A stretch of DNA of 64,000 nt from Lotus japonicus (GCF_012489685.1 NC_080042.1:21962150-22026149); one strand, 5' to 3'; positions 1 through 11,587 are shown, numbered from the stretch's first letter. Notes: a model not told the origin generated them from the sequence alone. Made by a program: numbers and translations.

Positions 1-864
1 TTTAGAAACTGAAGAATTTGGGTCACAGAGTTAAGAGAAAAATATATAATGGATATATAACTATACTAAAAATTATGAGGAACTTTATGAAATAGTAAAA
101 TAAAAATTATGATCACTTTGAGCAAATTAAAATGATCCATGAACTAAGAAATGAGTAGACATTAAGCTAAAGAATAATTGTTACATAATTAGAACAAATA
201 TGACGTTGTCATATTATACAATTAAGCTAAGTATCATTCCATAAAAGGTCGATACTTGCTCTGGGTTATTTTTAAATGAGAAAATGGCTTGAATGCAGTC
301 TGCTTCAAAATATTCCGCAGAACTACTTTTTCCAATTAACGCCGGATGGAGAAACGTCCTTCTGAAGAAAGAGTGTAAACATCGAGAGGAATCGGTTTAC
401 ACCTGTGGAATCTTCGTTTGAAGCTCCGAATAGAAAAAGTCTTCATCGATAGTTTATTTTAAGGTTCTTGAGCTATCAGGAATACAGTTTCGGAAAACTT
501 CCGAGAATTGGAATCGGACGTTCGTACATTCCAGGGTTTCGTGTCGAAACACTTGTCATGGAAAGGAATGAGAGAAATTCTTATATTCCTCGGAATGTTT
601 TTTTTTTAATTTCGTTTCTATAGTGCTTTAAGAGCGGATTAGTCCTTCACTAACGCTTTCGCCCTAAGGCGGAAGTGAATATGGCTCGTGCTATAACCTA
701 TCGTGACTAGAGTACTATTCTTAGTCATTTCCTAAACTTTCTCCTTCATTAATTCATTAAAATTAGTGAACACTCTTTTAGGTTTCCTCTCACGCTTACA
801 CTGTAACCTAGGCGTGAGTCGGAAATTAATTAATTATTCTAATTCTAAAAATGTGAGTCTTACA
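1..864 (-). mobile_element. Partial long LTR, right end only
   Basis: The stretch ends in GTCTTACA at 864 and shares ordered blocks with the right ends of the long solo LTRs at 10397-13866 and 45331-49186: CCGAATAGAAAAAGTCTTCA, TCACGCTTACACTG and GTGAGTCGGAAATTAA. It is clearly diverged from both, so it is a subfamily. Read on the minus strand it starts TGTAAGAC, the usual LTR start. The sequence right of 864 is not pyrimidine-rich, so no polypurine tract adjoins it. It is therefore more likely a solo LTR, or the 5' LTR of an element extending left, than the 3' LTR of the Athila-like element. The left boundary is outside the window. Confidence 0.6.
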
Positions 865-2086
865 AATCAAGTGAATGCAGTTAGTTCCAAGAGGAAGATA
901 CAACAATCAACTTCATGCTACTCTTAGATAAAGAAAAACTAGAGTCTACTATGAGACGCATTTAGAACTAACATCCTAGCATGAGAAAATGATTTAGTGC
1001 ACAGAGCACACAAGCAAGTTCATAGGTTCTGGGAATCATTCACCCAAGAGCAACTAAAGTTGACAATGCATTATCAATGAGACTTCAAAAGGGTTGCAAT
1101 GTTGGCTAGGTGAAGCACGAGGTAAGTGGTCCCTAAGGAAAACTATGGCTGGACAAGTTTGAGTGTGGTCTTATTAGACACCCCGGAGCTTTCAACAACA
1201 AAATTTTCTAACACAAGTCTCTTGACCCCCCTTTTTCAACTTTCTTTTTTTTCCTTTTTGCAACTCCAACTTGATTAGGAGCTTTTTTCCTTTTTCTTCT
1301 TCTGTTTTTTTTTACTCTTGGGGCAAGAGACATTTCAAACTTTATTTAGTTCCAAAATAATTTAAAGACCACAACTCCCCATTCTCCAACCAAACAGCCA
1401 GCCCACACAACAAGGATAACAAAGAGTTCTCCAAAAGGCTCAAAAGGGTTGACTAGGGATAAAGATGTACCGTACAAGCTCTGAAGTCCAAGAAAACCTA
1501 CAAGTCTCAAGAATGCAAGTCTCCTAAAGCATGCAAAGAATGAATTCAACACAGAACCAAGAAGTGCAAGTGAGTCAGGATCCTCCAGAAAGATTTATAG
1601 TGAAGGGTCAAAGATGAACCCTTGTGGACTCACATCAACTCAATCATCAAGACACATTTAGAAGACCGAAGTCTCATCCTCTCTTTCCCAACATACAAAC
1701 ACTCCCCCAAAAACAATACAAAGTATCCTCTTAAAAACATTTTCAAAACAAGCATCATGTGAGAGAGCAAAACTCTGAATCATGTCATCAAAGTATAGGG
1801 AAATAACAACCCAGACACAAAAGACTTTATTTACAAAAATGCATGATTGAGAAGATAAAGAAACGCTACAAAGGAAAAATATGCTAAAAATGCATGAATT
1901 TTGCTAAGAGAGTAGGGATAACCTCTTTTACCAAACACAACGGAGGCCTCGGATCCACCTCTTATTTCTAAACTTTAGGCTCCCATTCCCTGCAAAATGT
2001 ATCAACCAAACATGCAAAATAAAACAAGACTTGGGTTGTCTCCCAAGTAGCCCATTGTTATAGTCTTAGATAGACTATCCTCCTTG
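865..2086. other. Non-coding internal tail of the Athila-like element
   Basis: No supported gene. The segment lies downstream (minus-strand sense) of the integrase ORF. Near 2028-2052 it has the phrase CTTGGGTTGTCTCCCAAGTA, which I associate with the 3' side of pol in Athila/Tat-type plant elements. A pyrimidine-rich stretch (purine-rich on the element strand) runs about 1228-1317. Athila elements often carry an env-like ORF here, but none is open. The matching 3' LTR of the element is not seen; the LTR at 1-864 is a different family. Confidence 0.4.
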
Positions 2087-5000
2087 TCAAGTTGGAGGTC
2101 TGAAAAACATGGTTTCCAACTTCAATACCTCACCACCTAGGTACACTTTCAACCTCTGCCCATTCACAGTAAAAGTATTCTTGTTCTCTGGGTTTTCAAC
2201 CTCAACAGCACCATGAGGGTACACCCTCTTGACCACAAAGGGTCCAGACCATCTAGACTTAAGTTTCCCAGGAAATAGTCTCAATCTAGAATTGAAGAGT
2301 AGCACTAATTGCCTTGAGACAAATTCCTTATTCAGAATATTTTTATCATGCCACTTCTTTGTCTTTTCCTTGTAGATGTTAGCACTCTCATAAGCTCGGA
2401 GTCGAAACTCATCAAGCTCATTCAATTGCAAGAGTCTTTTCTCGCTAGCAACTTTCCAATCAAAATTCAATTTCCTTATGGCCCAATAGGCCTTGTGTTC
2501 TAATTCCACAGGTAAGTGACACGCTTTCCCAAAAACTAGGTGGAAAGGAGAGGTACCAATCGGAGTTTTAAAAGCGGTTTGGTAGGCCCATAAAGCATCG
2601 TCAAGTTTCCTTGACCAATCCCTTCTGGAAGAATCTACCACCTTTTCAAAAATACGTTTTAACTCCCGATTAGAAATCTCAACCTGCCCACTAGTTTGAG
2701 GGTGATAGGGGGTAGACACTTTGTGTTTAACACCGTATTTTTTCAAAAGAGCCTCGAAAGCTCTGTTATAAAAGAGAGTACCCCCATCACTTATAATAGC
2801 CCTAGGGACCCCAAACCTAGTGAAAATGTTCTTTTTCAGAAAAGCAACCACCACCTTAGAGTCATTTGTTGAGAGTGCAGCGACTTCAACTCACTTAGAA
2901 ACATAATCAACAGCCACTAAAATATACTGGCAACCAAAAGAAGGTGGGAAAGGTCCCATGAAATCGATGCCCTAAACATCAAACAACTCAATTTCCAATA
3001 TATTTTTAGGGGCATCTCATTTCTCCTTGAAATGTTCCCAGTCCACTGACATCTATCACAACTCTCAACAAAAGCTCTACTATCCTTATGTAGAGTAGGT
3101 CAATAGAAACCACTTTGGAAAACCTTAGCAGTAGTCCTCTCTCTGCTAAACTGTCCACCATAACTTGATCCATGGCAATGCCAAAGAATTTTCTCAAAAT
3201 CAACATCTGGGATGCACCTTCTTATGACTCCATCAGAACAAATTTTGAAAAGAAAAGGATCATCCCAGAGGTATGATTTTGCATCATGCAGAAATTTCTT
3301 CTTCTGCTGCCAGTCAGGTCATGGGGATTAAGTCCAGCAACACGGAAATTAGCAAAATGTACATACCAGGGTAGGGGTTCCTCAGTGGAAACAGCTAGGA
3401 GTTTCTCATCCGGGAACTCCTCTTGAATAGGTATTGGGCTGCACGCCCCACCTTCTAATCTCGACAAATGGTCTGCCACTCCATTGTCCTTGCCTCTCCG
3501 GTCAATGATCTCAAGGTCGAACTCTTGAAGGAGTAAGACCCATCGAATCAACCTTGGCTTAGAGTCCTGTTTAGCAAACAAATGTCTCAAAGCAGCATGG
3601 TCAGTATGAACAATAACTTTAAAACCCAAGATGTAAGGCCTAAACTTCTCACAAGCAAAGACTACACCCAACAACTCTTTTTCAGTTGTACTGTAGTTCC
3701 TTTGGGCCTCATTCAACACTCTACTTGCATAGTATATCACATACATCACTCTTTCTTTCTTTTGACACAAGACAGCCCCTAAAGATAGATCACTAGCGTC
3801 ACACATGATCTCAAATGGTAGAGACCAATCCGGAGCAACAATAACAGGGGTTGTCACCAAACTCTCTTTAATAGACTCAAAAGCTTTCAAACAATTTTCA
3901 TCAAAAGTAAAAGGTGCTTCCTTTTCAAGCAAGTTGGTCATAGGCTTAGCTAATTTGGAAAAGTCTTTAATAAACCGCCTAGAGAAACCAGCATGCTCGA
4001 GAAAACTCCTAATACCCTTGATGTTAGTTGGGGGAGAGAGTTTTTCAATAACTTCAATCTTAGCTCTATCAACCTCAATCCCCTTTTCGGACACCTTGTG
4101 TCCAAGCACTATGCCATCCCTAACCACGAAATGGCACTTCTCCCAATTTAAGACCAAGTTGGTCTCTTGACATCTCTTCCAAACCAAAGCTAGATTCCCT
4201 AGACAAGCATCAAAATTTGGATCAAAAATAGAGAAGTCGTCCATAAAAATCTCGATGCAAGTCTCTATCAAGTCAGAGAAAATAGCAAACATACACCTTT
4301 GGAAAGTGGCTGGGGCATTGCAAAGCCCAAATGGCATTCTCTTATAAGCAAACACGCCGTAAGGGCAAGTGAATGTCGTCTTCTCTTAGTCTTCCGGTGC
4401 AACACAAATTTGGTTGTACCCGGAATAACCATCAAGGAAATAGTAGTATTGATGCCCAGCCAACTTATCTAGCATTTGATCTATGAAAGGCAAAGGAAAA
4501 TGATCCTTTCTAGTTACCGAATTCAGCCTTCGGTAATCAATACAAACCCTCCACTTCGTCACTTGACGAGTGGGAATCAACTCATTGTTCTCATTGGCAA
4601 CCACAGTGAAGCCTCCTTTCTTGGGAATCACTTGAACAGGACTTACCCATTCACTATCCAAAATAACACCTGCATCAAGCAATTTAATTATCTCTTTCCT
4701 CACCACATCCTTCATGGAAGGGTTAAGTCTCCTTTGAGGTTGGACTATAGGTTTGTAGTTTTCTTCTAGCAAAATTTTATGCATGCATATCGCAGGGCTA
4801 ATACCTTTGATATCATCAATAGTCCAACCCAAAGCTGACTTATGATCCCTCAAAACTCTGAGGAGTTTCTCCTCTTCCAAGGGAGTGAGAGCACTACTCA
4901 AAATAACAGGTTTATTCTCACCTTCCTCAAGAAAAGCATACTTGAGAGAGGAAGGGAGTGGCTTGAGCCCAGTCTTCTCCTCAATCGGAATCTCCCAATC

Positions 5001-5594
5001 CCTAATTAATTCTTTTTTCCAAATCCTTTTTGTGGAAAGGGATGAGACAGATTCTAATTGAGATAGAGTAGCATTCACCTCATGGTACAAAGAATCAAGT
5101 TCACTCTCAAGATTTTGGTCCTCTATATCCAGCCCCTCCATGATTGTTGTTTCCAAGGGATCCTTAATAGATATCCTAACAAACTCTTCACACACGAGCT
5201 CATCCACTACTTCACATCGGAAAACTTCCTCATCCGCTCGGTGTTTCAAAGAGTCAAAAATATTGAAGAGGACCTCATCTTCCCCTACTTTCAAAGTTAG
5301 AGTTCCCTTAGCCACTTTAATCTCAGTCTCACTAGTGGCTAAGAACGGTCTCCCCAGTATGAGAGGAACTTTTGAGTCCTCTTCCATGTCCAGAATGACA
5401 AAATCCACTGGGAAGACAAACTTATCCACCTTCACCACAACATCTTCAATGATCCCGTAAGGGGTTTTTAAGGACCTATCCGCCATTTGCAAAGAAATCA
5501 TATTTGGGGTAACCTCACCTAAGTTCAACCTTACAAACATACTAAGCGGCATCAAGTTGATACTCGCTCCTAAATCACACAAGGCTTCTACCAC
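2087..5594 (-). pseudogene. Athila-like pol (PR-RT-RH-INT), broken
   Basis: On the minus strand, 5594 to 4386 holds the aspartic protease core (CDLGASINLMP, an Athila-type DLGA in place of DSG/DTG) and the first half of reverse transcriptase. An in-frame stop at 4386-4388 precedes the continuation 4355-3222, which holds the RT active-site segment FMDDFSIF, then RNase H ([30 protein letters not shown]) and the start of integrase. The zinc-binding and first catalytic Asp region (about 3221-2855) is broken by several stops, though GIDFMGPFP-like sequence is visible. From 2854 to 2087 the integrase core resumes ([24 protein letters not shown]) with its C-terminal domain. It would encode the replication enzymes of the element; in this state it cannot make a full polyprotein. 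Confidence 0.88.
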
Positions 5595-5596
5595 AG

Positions 5597-7105
5597 TTAA
5601 CCCCTAAATCTCCACCGGATAGTAAAACTCCCGGGATCCCTTCTCTTCTTAGGCATCTTTCTTTGCAAAATGGCACTACACTCTTCGGTCATCAAGATAG
5701 TTTCATCAACCTCACTCAACTTTCTTCTCTTGCTGAGGATATCTTTCATGAACTTAGCATAGATTGGCATTTGCTCCAAGGCTTCGGAGAAAGGAATATT
5801 AACATGGAGTTTCTTAAAAACTTCCAAGAACTTAGAAAATTGTTTATCTAAATTTTTCTTCACCAAAGCCTTGGGAAGTGGAATCTTGCGGAGCTCAGGA
5901 ATATGGGTATTTACAACTCTGGTTCTAATGGGCTCTCTCGCTATTTTCTCCATGACATCCTCATCTCTCTCTTCCTCAACTTCCTCATTTTTCTCTCCCT
6001 CAACTTTTTTCTCTGCCTCATGCAACACTCTTCCACTCCTAGTAGAAACAACAGCAGTATTTTCTTGCTCAGTCAAAGTTAAAGTTTCGGAAGAGAACTT
6101 ACCTTGGTGATTTTTGGACATTTGCTTTTCTAGCTGTCCCAATTGACTCTCCAAGCTCTTTATAGCCATCTCTTGGCTCTTGTAATTGCTCGATGAATGA
6201 TCAATGAATCTCTCAATCAGCTCCTCTAGACTCCTCTTGCCAACCGTCCTTTGAACAATTTGCGGCTGGACAAGAGGCCTTTGTTCTGCGGTTGGAGCTC
6301 CTCTTCAAAAGCACTCCTTCGGATTTGGCGTTCATTCTCGGAGTTCATGGCTCTCACTGCCATTTTTCTATTAAATCATACCCCGCTTGTGGGGGAAGAG
6401 CATCGAACTCCCCATTTGAAGCCGCATCCAAGCCAAACCTCGATGAATATAATAGACCATCATAGAACTTGCAACAAATTCAGCTTGGGTGAGATTGTGT
6501 TGAGGACACTTCCTCAAAAGCTTCTTGAAATGCTCCCAAGCCTCATAAAGATTCTCATATGAGGATTGCACGAAAGTCATGATGTCATTCTTCAATTTCC
6601 TCAAAAGGGACCTTGGGAAGAACGTCGTTGTGAATTTCTCTGCAAGGTCTTCCCAAGTTGTGAGACTCCCTTGAGGTTGTGAGTTAAGCCAATCCTCTGC
6701 TGCGTCCTTCAAAGGGAATGGAAATAGGCTCAACCGAATTGCATCAGAAGGAACATTGATCACCCGATAAGTGTTGCAATTACAGATCAACCTTTCCATA
6801 TGAGCATGAGGATCTTCCGAGGAACCTCCACCATATTGGCTTTGGCTCACCAAGTTGATGAATGCCGGTCTCAACTCAAAGTTCCCCACTCCTTCGGGGA
6901 TGACAATACTCCCAGGATAGTCAAAACTCATGGAGCCCGAAGTAAGTTCCCGAAGAGATCGGTTGGCATTCTCAACTTCTTGTTCGCGCATTCGGAGGGT
7001 GGTACCCTCTTGGATTCTTGCCTCAATATGGGCTTGAATATCCTCCTCTGTCATATGGCCACCCATGACGGTGTCTCTAGTGAGAGCAGCCTGAACGTGT
7101 GACAC
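5597..7105 (-). pseudogene. Athila-like gag, frameshifted
   Basis: Two minus-strand open segments cover it. 7105-6371 (244 residues) carries the capsid-type retrotransposon gag domain, with DAAEDWLNSQPQGSLTTWED and FTTTFFPRSLLRKLKNDI followed by the Athila-like SYENLYEAWEHFKKLLRKCP. 6169-5597 (190 residues) carries the basic/acidic linker and the segment LDKQFSKFLEVFKKLHVNIP, which in Athila elements lies between gag and protease. The 200 bp between them contain stops and frame changes. The start at 7105 follows the primer site by about 95 bp, normal for the family. The product would form virus-like particles in the cytoplasm; here it is disrupted. Confidence 0.85.
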
Positions 7106-7201
7106 TCAACAGAGAAAGATTAGTAGCACCAATTCTAGACAAGTTCAAAACAAAAAATAAAACCACGAAATAAAAACTTAAACCAAAAATCGCAAAACAA
7201 T

Positions 7202-7219
7202 TCCCCGGCAACGCTGCTA
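7202..7219 (-). other. Primer-binding site, tRNA-Asp type
   Basis: On the plus strand this reads TCCCCGGCAACG followed by CTGCTA. The 3' end of plant tRNA-Asp is TCCCCGGCAACGGCGCCA, so 15 of 18 bases match, with all mismatches in the last six. It lies 6 bp inside the LTR edge at 7226, as expected for a minus-strand element. Confidence 0.8.
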
Positions 7220-7225
7220 AAAACT

Positions 7226-9689
7226 TGTTGGTTAATCTGCAAGTGTACAAAATCTACCCGGTTTTAAATTATCAAACCTCAGGGAATTAGATTGCAAAGT
7301 CAGTTTCAGATTCAAGTTCAAGGTTGAAAAGCAAGTAAAATTCAGTTTTAAAGGTTGATTGTTTCTTTGGTTATGTAAAAGACAAGTGAACAAGTAATAA
7401 AGCGATTGAAATTCAGAAATGAGATTGCTTTGGGTTCTTGCTCAACTAATTCAATTTTAGCAAACCTTTCCTACTCAAAAGTCTGGAGTCTCTCCTTGAT
7501 ATTCTAGCCTAGTTAGTCATCTATCGATGTCTCGCAAAGACAACCCTTTCTAATCAAAAGATAGGCTCATTTCATTGACAACCTAAACAATTGCAAGAAA
7601 CACTAAGCATGCAATTCAGGCCAACAAGCCTCAACCCTTCCTCTATTCCTAATAGCAAGCATAGAAGAGGTAATCTCACAACAAGTCCCAATTCTACAAC
7701 AAACTTCCGTTATGATTATAGAAAAGCAAAATGCTAGCATGCATTCAAGCTTGAAAGATAAAGCAAAGGAGTGAGATTCACAGGTTTACTCAGAACAACA
7801 TGAATAGAAAAGGAATGAAAGCTAAAACATTCAAAGTCTTACAAAGAACCCAAAGCAAAAGGGGTTTTAGCCAAGCATGGCTATGAAATCCATACAAGAA
7901 AGCAAAGATGAAACCTGGAACATAGGATTTAGAAAAAGGTCCTCAAGCTCCAGAACCCAAACCGTCTCTTCTAACTTATTAAAATATGAGAAAATGACAA
8001 AAGATTCCAAGGGAAATGTCTAAAAACCAATTTATAGGTAAAACAAGCGAGTCTGGGCGCTCAGGCGCCAATTCAGAGCGCCTGAGCGCCAATTCCAGCT
8101 CAAAACAAGCTCTCTGGAAGCATGCCTAGGCGCCAATTCCAAATCTTGGAACAGAGCAATTGGCGCCTAGGCGCCAATGGAGCACGCCTAGGCGCTCTGA
8201 ACTCGCTGGAAAACCTTTAGAACTTCCTCTTAACTCCTCTTCAAGCCTCTTTAACCCTTTCTTCAATACACCAAGCCACTTGACCTTCCTCATTCATCAT
8301 TTTCAGACCTGGTAACTTAGGCACAAAGTAAAGGAGATATCTAGAAGCTTCAAGAGTTAGTTAGCAAAGAGAACCTTAAATTAAAATAGAAAAAATATGC
8401 AAGTCCTCTAGCTAATCAAAATGCACGAAAGGTCCCTATAAAACTACAAAAATACCAAAACAAAATAAAAACACAAAGAAAGATAAAAATGCATGATAAT
8501 GCATTAAACACTACATGAGACTCAACAAAAAGACGCAAAACTAACAAAAGAATGACCCTAAAAACACCACTAATCTAGGGTTGTCAAGGACTCATTAACA
8601 TGCTTTTTCACATATGCCATATAAATTCCAGCGACTCTTCAATCATGTGCATCATCACAAAAATACGTCTCAACACATGTTATCATAGATTCAAAACATG
8701 CATCAACTTTTTCATGTTTTCACCTAAGAATTTATCATAAAATCATGGCAAAACTCGTTTAGCATAACCAAAACAGAAAATTTGTGCCGTAAGCATGCAT
8801 AAGAAAGTCTCTAAGCATACATACAAGTACCACACGTTTAAGATCATCTAAACCTGCAAGCTTTCACACAAAACCACAAGGTTTAAAGCATGTAATGGCT
8901 AGACTTTACCCAAACTAGAACAGCCCTCACCTTGGCCTAAAACTTGAGAAGAAAAGATGAAGATTGAAGAGATGATCCTTGTTCGACTCCCTCTCTTCTC
9001 CCTTGATCTCTCTCTCTCTCTCTCGCGGCTTCTTTCTTTCTCCTAGGGTGGCGGCGACTCCTTCTTTCCCTCTCTCAAAACCTTTCTTTCTCTCTTCTTT
9101 TTGCTGAGTGAAATACGTGAATGAAAAGTGTGTGTAGGTGCTTTCTAATTCAGCCTTATACACTAGAATGAAAGTGAAAAAGCCTCCCCCTTTTCCTCAC
9201 CAAACCTGCGGCCTCACAAGCCCAAACTAGGGTTTTTTTCAATTTTCTACCTCCCAAATTATTTGAATGAACATAAATAATATTCAGCCTTTTTCTAAAA
9301 AAACTATATATAAAATTTAAATAAAGATATAAACTTCCTTCCTTATTTAAAACCTCAATCTTTTACCCTTTAACCAGATTTTTCCCTAAACTCCAGCAAA
9401 CAAATTAAAAAAGAATCTTCCCTTATCTCTCTCTTCAAATTTTCGGCCATCACTTCCTTGGCCTCCAAGCAACACGCAAATCACCTTCTTTTGAGGTCCA
9501 TAACCCCACAAAATAATTATTTTCAAGCACCTAAACATTATTATTTCAAAATAATAACATTTCCACACCCTTTCTAAAATTTTCACACGCATAATGAATC
9601 AATAAAACTCATTCTTCACTAAAATTCCACACTTATTATTTATTTCCTATAAATAATAATAATAATAATAATAAAATTAGGGTCTTACA
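7226..9689 (-). mobile_element. 5' LTR of the Athila-like element (2464 bp)
   Basis: The LTR is bounded by TGTTGG at 7226 and GGTCTTACA ending at 9689, so it is TG...CA on either strand. The inner edge is fixed by the adjoining primer site; the outer edge by the return of hAT-type coding sequence at 9690. It contains a cluster of GCGCC palindromes (8056-8196), a TC microsatellite (about 9004-9024) and an AAT microsatellite (about 9653-9674). No ORF in it is convincing. Confidence 0.78.
8056..8196. repeat. Cluster of CGCCTAGGCG-type palindromes in the LTR
   Basis: Within 140 bp there are at least five related palindromic words: GGCGCTCAGGCGCC, AGCGCCTGAGCGCC, CATGCCTAGGCGCC, TGGCGCCTAGGCGCCA and ACGCCTAGGCGCT. 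Several are followed by AATTCC. The surroundings are AT-rich, so the cluster stands out. Confidence 0.75.
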
Positions 9690-9752
9690 CTTTGGCCATG
9701 AACTCCAATTAGCTCTTGTTACAATAGAAAAAAAGCATGTTGAAATGAAATT

Positions 9753-9898
9753 GTCCCCGAGGGTTAACTCAAGTGGTAAGAGCTAGGGGACATAAGGGTT
9801 GGGGAGGGGAAGGTCCAGGGTTCGAATCCTGGAAGGGAAATTTGAAGAGATTTTCTAACTTACTAATAACTAACCACTAACATTTGCCTATTAAAAAA
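9753..9898 (+). mobile_element. tRNA-derived SINE with 16-bp target-site duplication
   Basis: A 146-bp insertion with a pol III A-box-like stretch (TTAACTCAAGTGGTAAGAGC, about 9763-9782) and a B-box (GGTTCGAATCC, about 9819-9829), ending in TTAAAAAAA. It is flanked by the perfect 16-bp direct repeat ATGTTGAAATGAAATT at 9737-9752 and 9899-9914. Removing it restores the reading frame of the host hAT-type pseudogene, which confirms the boundaries. Confidence 0.92.
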
Positions 9899-10308
9899 AT
9901 GTTGAAATGAAATTATTTTTTAATACATTTGCTAATTTGTCTAATGATGTTGGAGCTTCATGTAAGAGTCGAGATATTGTTCATGAAAGCCAAACTACTA
10001 AGTGAAAGAAGCATTGCGAAATGGAGAAATATCTAGTGAATGTGGTTTGTGGACTGGGTGAATGGCGTATACCCAATGGACTTGTTGACTGGGCGAAACT
10101 CCCCCACCCCTAAGAGGGACTCGCCCAGGGTCAGTGAAAATCAGGAAGGGTAGAACTCGACATGGGTGGGGGAAAAGACTTAGGAAGATTAAGGATACAC
10201 CTTGGATGAACGCTAGGGGCTATTGTGACATTTGAGGGAGTTCGGCCAAGAGTGTTAAGGCCCAACTAGCCCCATTAGTCATAGGATTAGGACTCTGTGT
10301 AACCTCCC

Positions 10309-10317
10309 TATAAAAGG
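10309..10317 (+). promoter_or_regulatory. TATA-like box of the 388-bp LTR
   Basis: The sequence TATAAAAGG follows CCTCCC and sits about 130 bp before the end of the 388-bp LTR once the nested insertion is removed. That is the usual position of the U3/R promoter in short gypsy LTRs. Placement is by pattern only. Confidence 0.5.
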
Positions 10318-10737
10318 AAGCTTTATGATCATTGTAAAAGATTTTTTGGCATTTTATCTAAAGGATTAAGTTATTACCTCACCCTTGCTTTGCTAGTGTA
10401 ACACCCCGATTTCCAGGTGTCACTTTAGTAACTCAAAAGTAAACTTTACGCCGAAAACAGGTAATTTTTTTTCGTTCGATTCCTTTTTAAATTAAAGCGA
10501 TAGAAAATAAAGACATAACCCAGCAACTAAACTAACCGATGTACAACATATATAGATGTGTACAGCCTCAGCTGTACTCCCACGTCACGCGCACTCGCAG
10601 TGACTCCAAAGTAGTGTGCCCGTAGGCAAATATATATACAGACCCAGAAGTGTGAGTGAAAAAGTTATAAGTACAATCCACTAAGAGAAAGTCGGTCTCA
10701 AAATGGCCTAAGCAAAGACCCCTACAGTCCGACAGAC

Positions 10738-11082
10738 TCACTGTGATCCCTCAATAAAAGAGCCACACGAAAAGCCATGCGTCGGAAACCTACCCTGTCC
10801 CAAAGTAAAACGAATCAGAGCTCTACACAAAATGTGACGCCTGCCAAAACCTACCCTCCCATTACAGCTCACATAACCGAGTCCACATCGAACTGAAGAC
10901 GGCAAGTTGAAGCTCAGCTCCATGCGTCGTAGAACTCCCTCCGTCAGACGTCCACGCTCGTCAGTACGGTCCTCCAACTCAAACCTGATCCCCCCCCGAG
11001 GGAGAGACCATCGAAACCCAATCCACCGTCGACATCTGGCAGTAGGCCGACCGCCCAAACACAAACATGAAACCAAAGCCAA
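10738..11082 (-). CDS. Minus-strand ORF inside the long LTR, copy 1 (114 codons)
   Basis: Unknown product. It starts MALVSCLCLGGRP and continues through a segment MELSFNLPSSVRCG, which is also the start of the ORF at 45794-46273 in the second copy. Copy 1 lacks about 400 bp that encode the long acidic tail in copy 2, so it ends in unrelated residues. The ORF is on the probable sense strand of the LTR. Presence of the same start and middle in both copies argues for an ancestral reading frame, but frame differences between copies (the two blocks are out of frame in copy 2) mean neither may be intact. No known domain is visible. Confidence 0.3.
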   Translation of the reverse strand: MALVSCLCLGGRPTARCRRWIGFRWSLPRGGIRFELEDRTDERGRLTEGVLRRMELSFNLPSSVRCGLGYVSCNGRVGFGRRHILCRALIRFTLGQGRFPTHGFSCGSFIEGSQ

Positions 11083-11285
11083 GGCGCTAGGGTCAACTCA
11101 CGGAAATAAGTAGATATACACTCAACATGTGATATGGGGTATAGATATATATGTTGATATATATATATATATAAGCAATCCTAGCATGTTATTGGCTCTA
11201 ACAATGCTTCAATAAATCAAACAACACACAATTCCAGTCAGAGTGAATGTATGCGTGAAATGCAATCAATATGATCCGGATATTT

Positions 11286-11494
11286 GTGACGCGTTCCCGT
11301 TCGCCACTAGTGAAGCATTCCCGTTCTTCACTCTTGCTGAACCATTCCCGTTATTCAACGCATGATGAAGCATTCCCGTTCCTCATCGAATAATGCATCG
11401 GTGAAGCATTCCCGTTCTTCACCAAAGGATGCATTGGTTAACCATTCCCGTTATTCACCAAATGATGCATTGGTGAACCATTCCCGTTATTCAC
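11286..11494. repeat. Array of seven small hairpins with a constant loop, copy 1
   Basis: Seven units share the core CATTCCCGTT (the first has CGTTCCCGTT, with G for A), each flanked by short inverted arms. The arms differ but keep pairing: GTGAAG/CTTCAC, GGTGAA/TTCACC, GATGA/TCATC, TGAA/TTCA, and GTG.CG/CG.CAC in the first unit. Spacers contain ATGATGCAT or similar. Unit spacing is about 25-40 bp. Confidence 0.85.
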
Positions 11495-11587
11495 CAAATG
11501 ATGCATGATGCAATATGGTTAGCCAAACACCGAATCGTCCTCACAACATAAGTGTTTAGCTCAAAACCCAATCTCGAAGGCCCAAGA

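Larger units (their letters stand above)
1976..9689 (-). mobile_element. Athila-like Ty3/gypsy retrotransposon, decayed, 3' LTR missing
   Basis: In minus-strand order it holds a 5' LTR (9689-7226), a tRNA-Asp-type primer site (7219-7202), gag, protease, RT, RNase H, integrase and a 3' tail. The Athila assignment rests on the primer type, the gag phrase NLYEAWEHFKKLLRKCP and the protease core ALCDLGASINLMP, all familiar from that lineage. Several stops and frameshifts show it is dead. The outer edge (9689) is flanked by CTTTG inside a hAT-type pseudogene. The partner duplication cannot be tested because the left end of the element is outside or lost. Confidence 0.85.

Noticed and set aside
1..864. 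3' LTR of the Athila-like element
   Set aside because: It matches the long solo LTR family, not the LTR at 7226-9689, and there is no polypurine tract at its edge.
3582..4170. Plus-strand ORFs over the Athila-like pol
   Set aside because: They are antisense shadows of the RNase H and RT frames, with no recognisable content.
4476..6562. Several plus-strand ORFs of 62-106 codons
   Set aside because: All lie opposite the protease, RT and gag frames and follow their codon structure.
9006..9026. TC microsatellite as a promoter element
   Set aside because: A plain simple repeat in an LTR. No supporting context.
9753..9840. tRNA gene candidate (A-box and B-box present)
   Set aside because: No cloverleaf with a proper anticodon arm and acceptor stem is formed. 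The unit is 146 bp, A-tailed and has a 16-bp target duplication, so it is a SINE.
11286..11494. CRISPR-like array
   Set aside because: Plant nuclear DNA; units are uneven, spacers are not unique and the stems pair within each unit. It is an LTR internal repeat.
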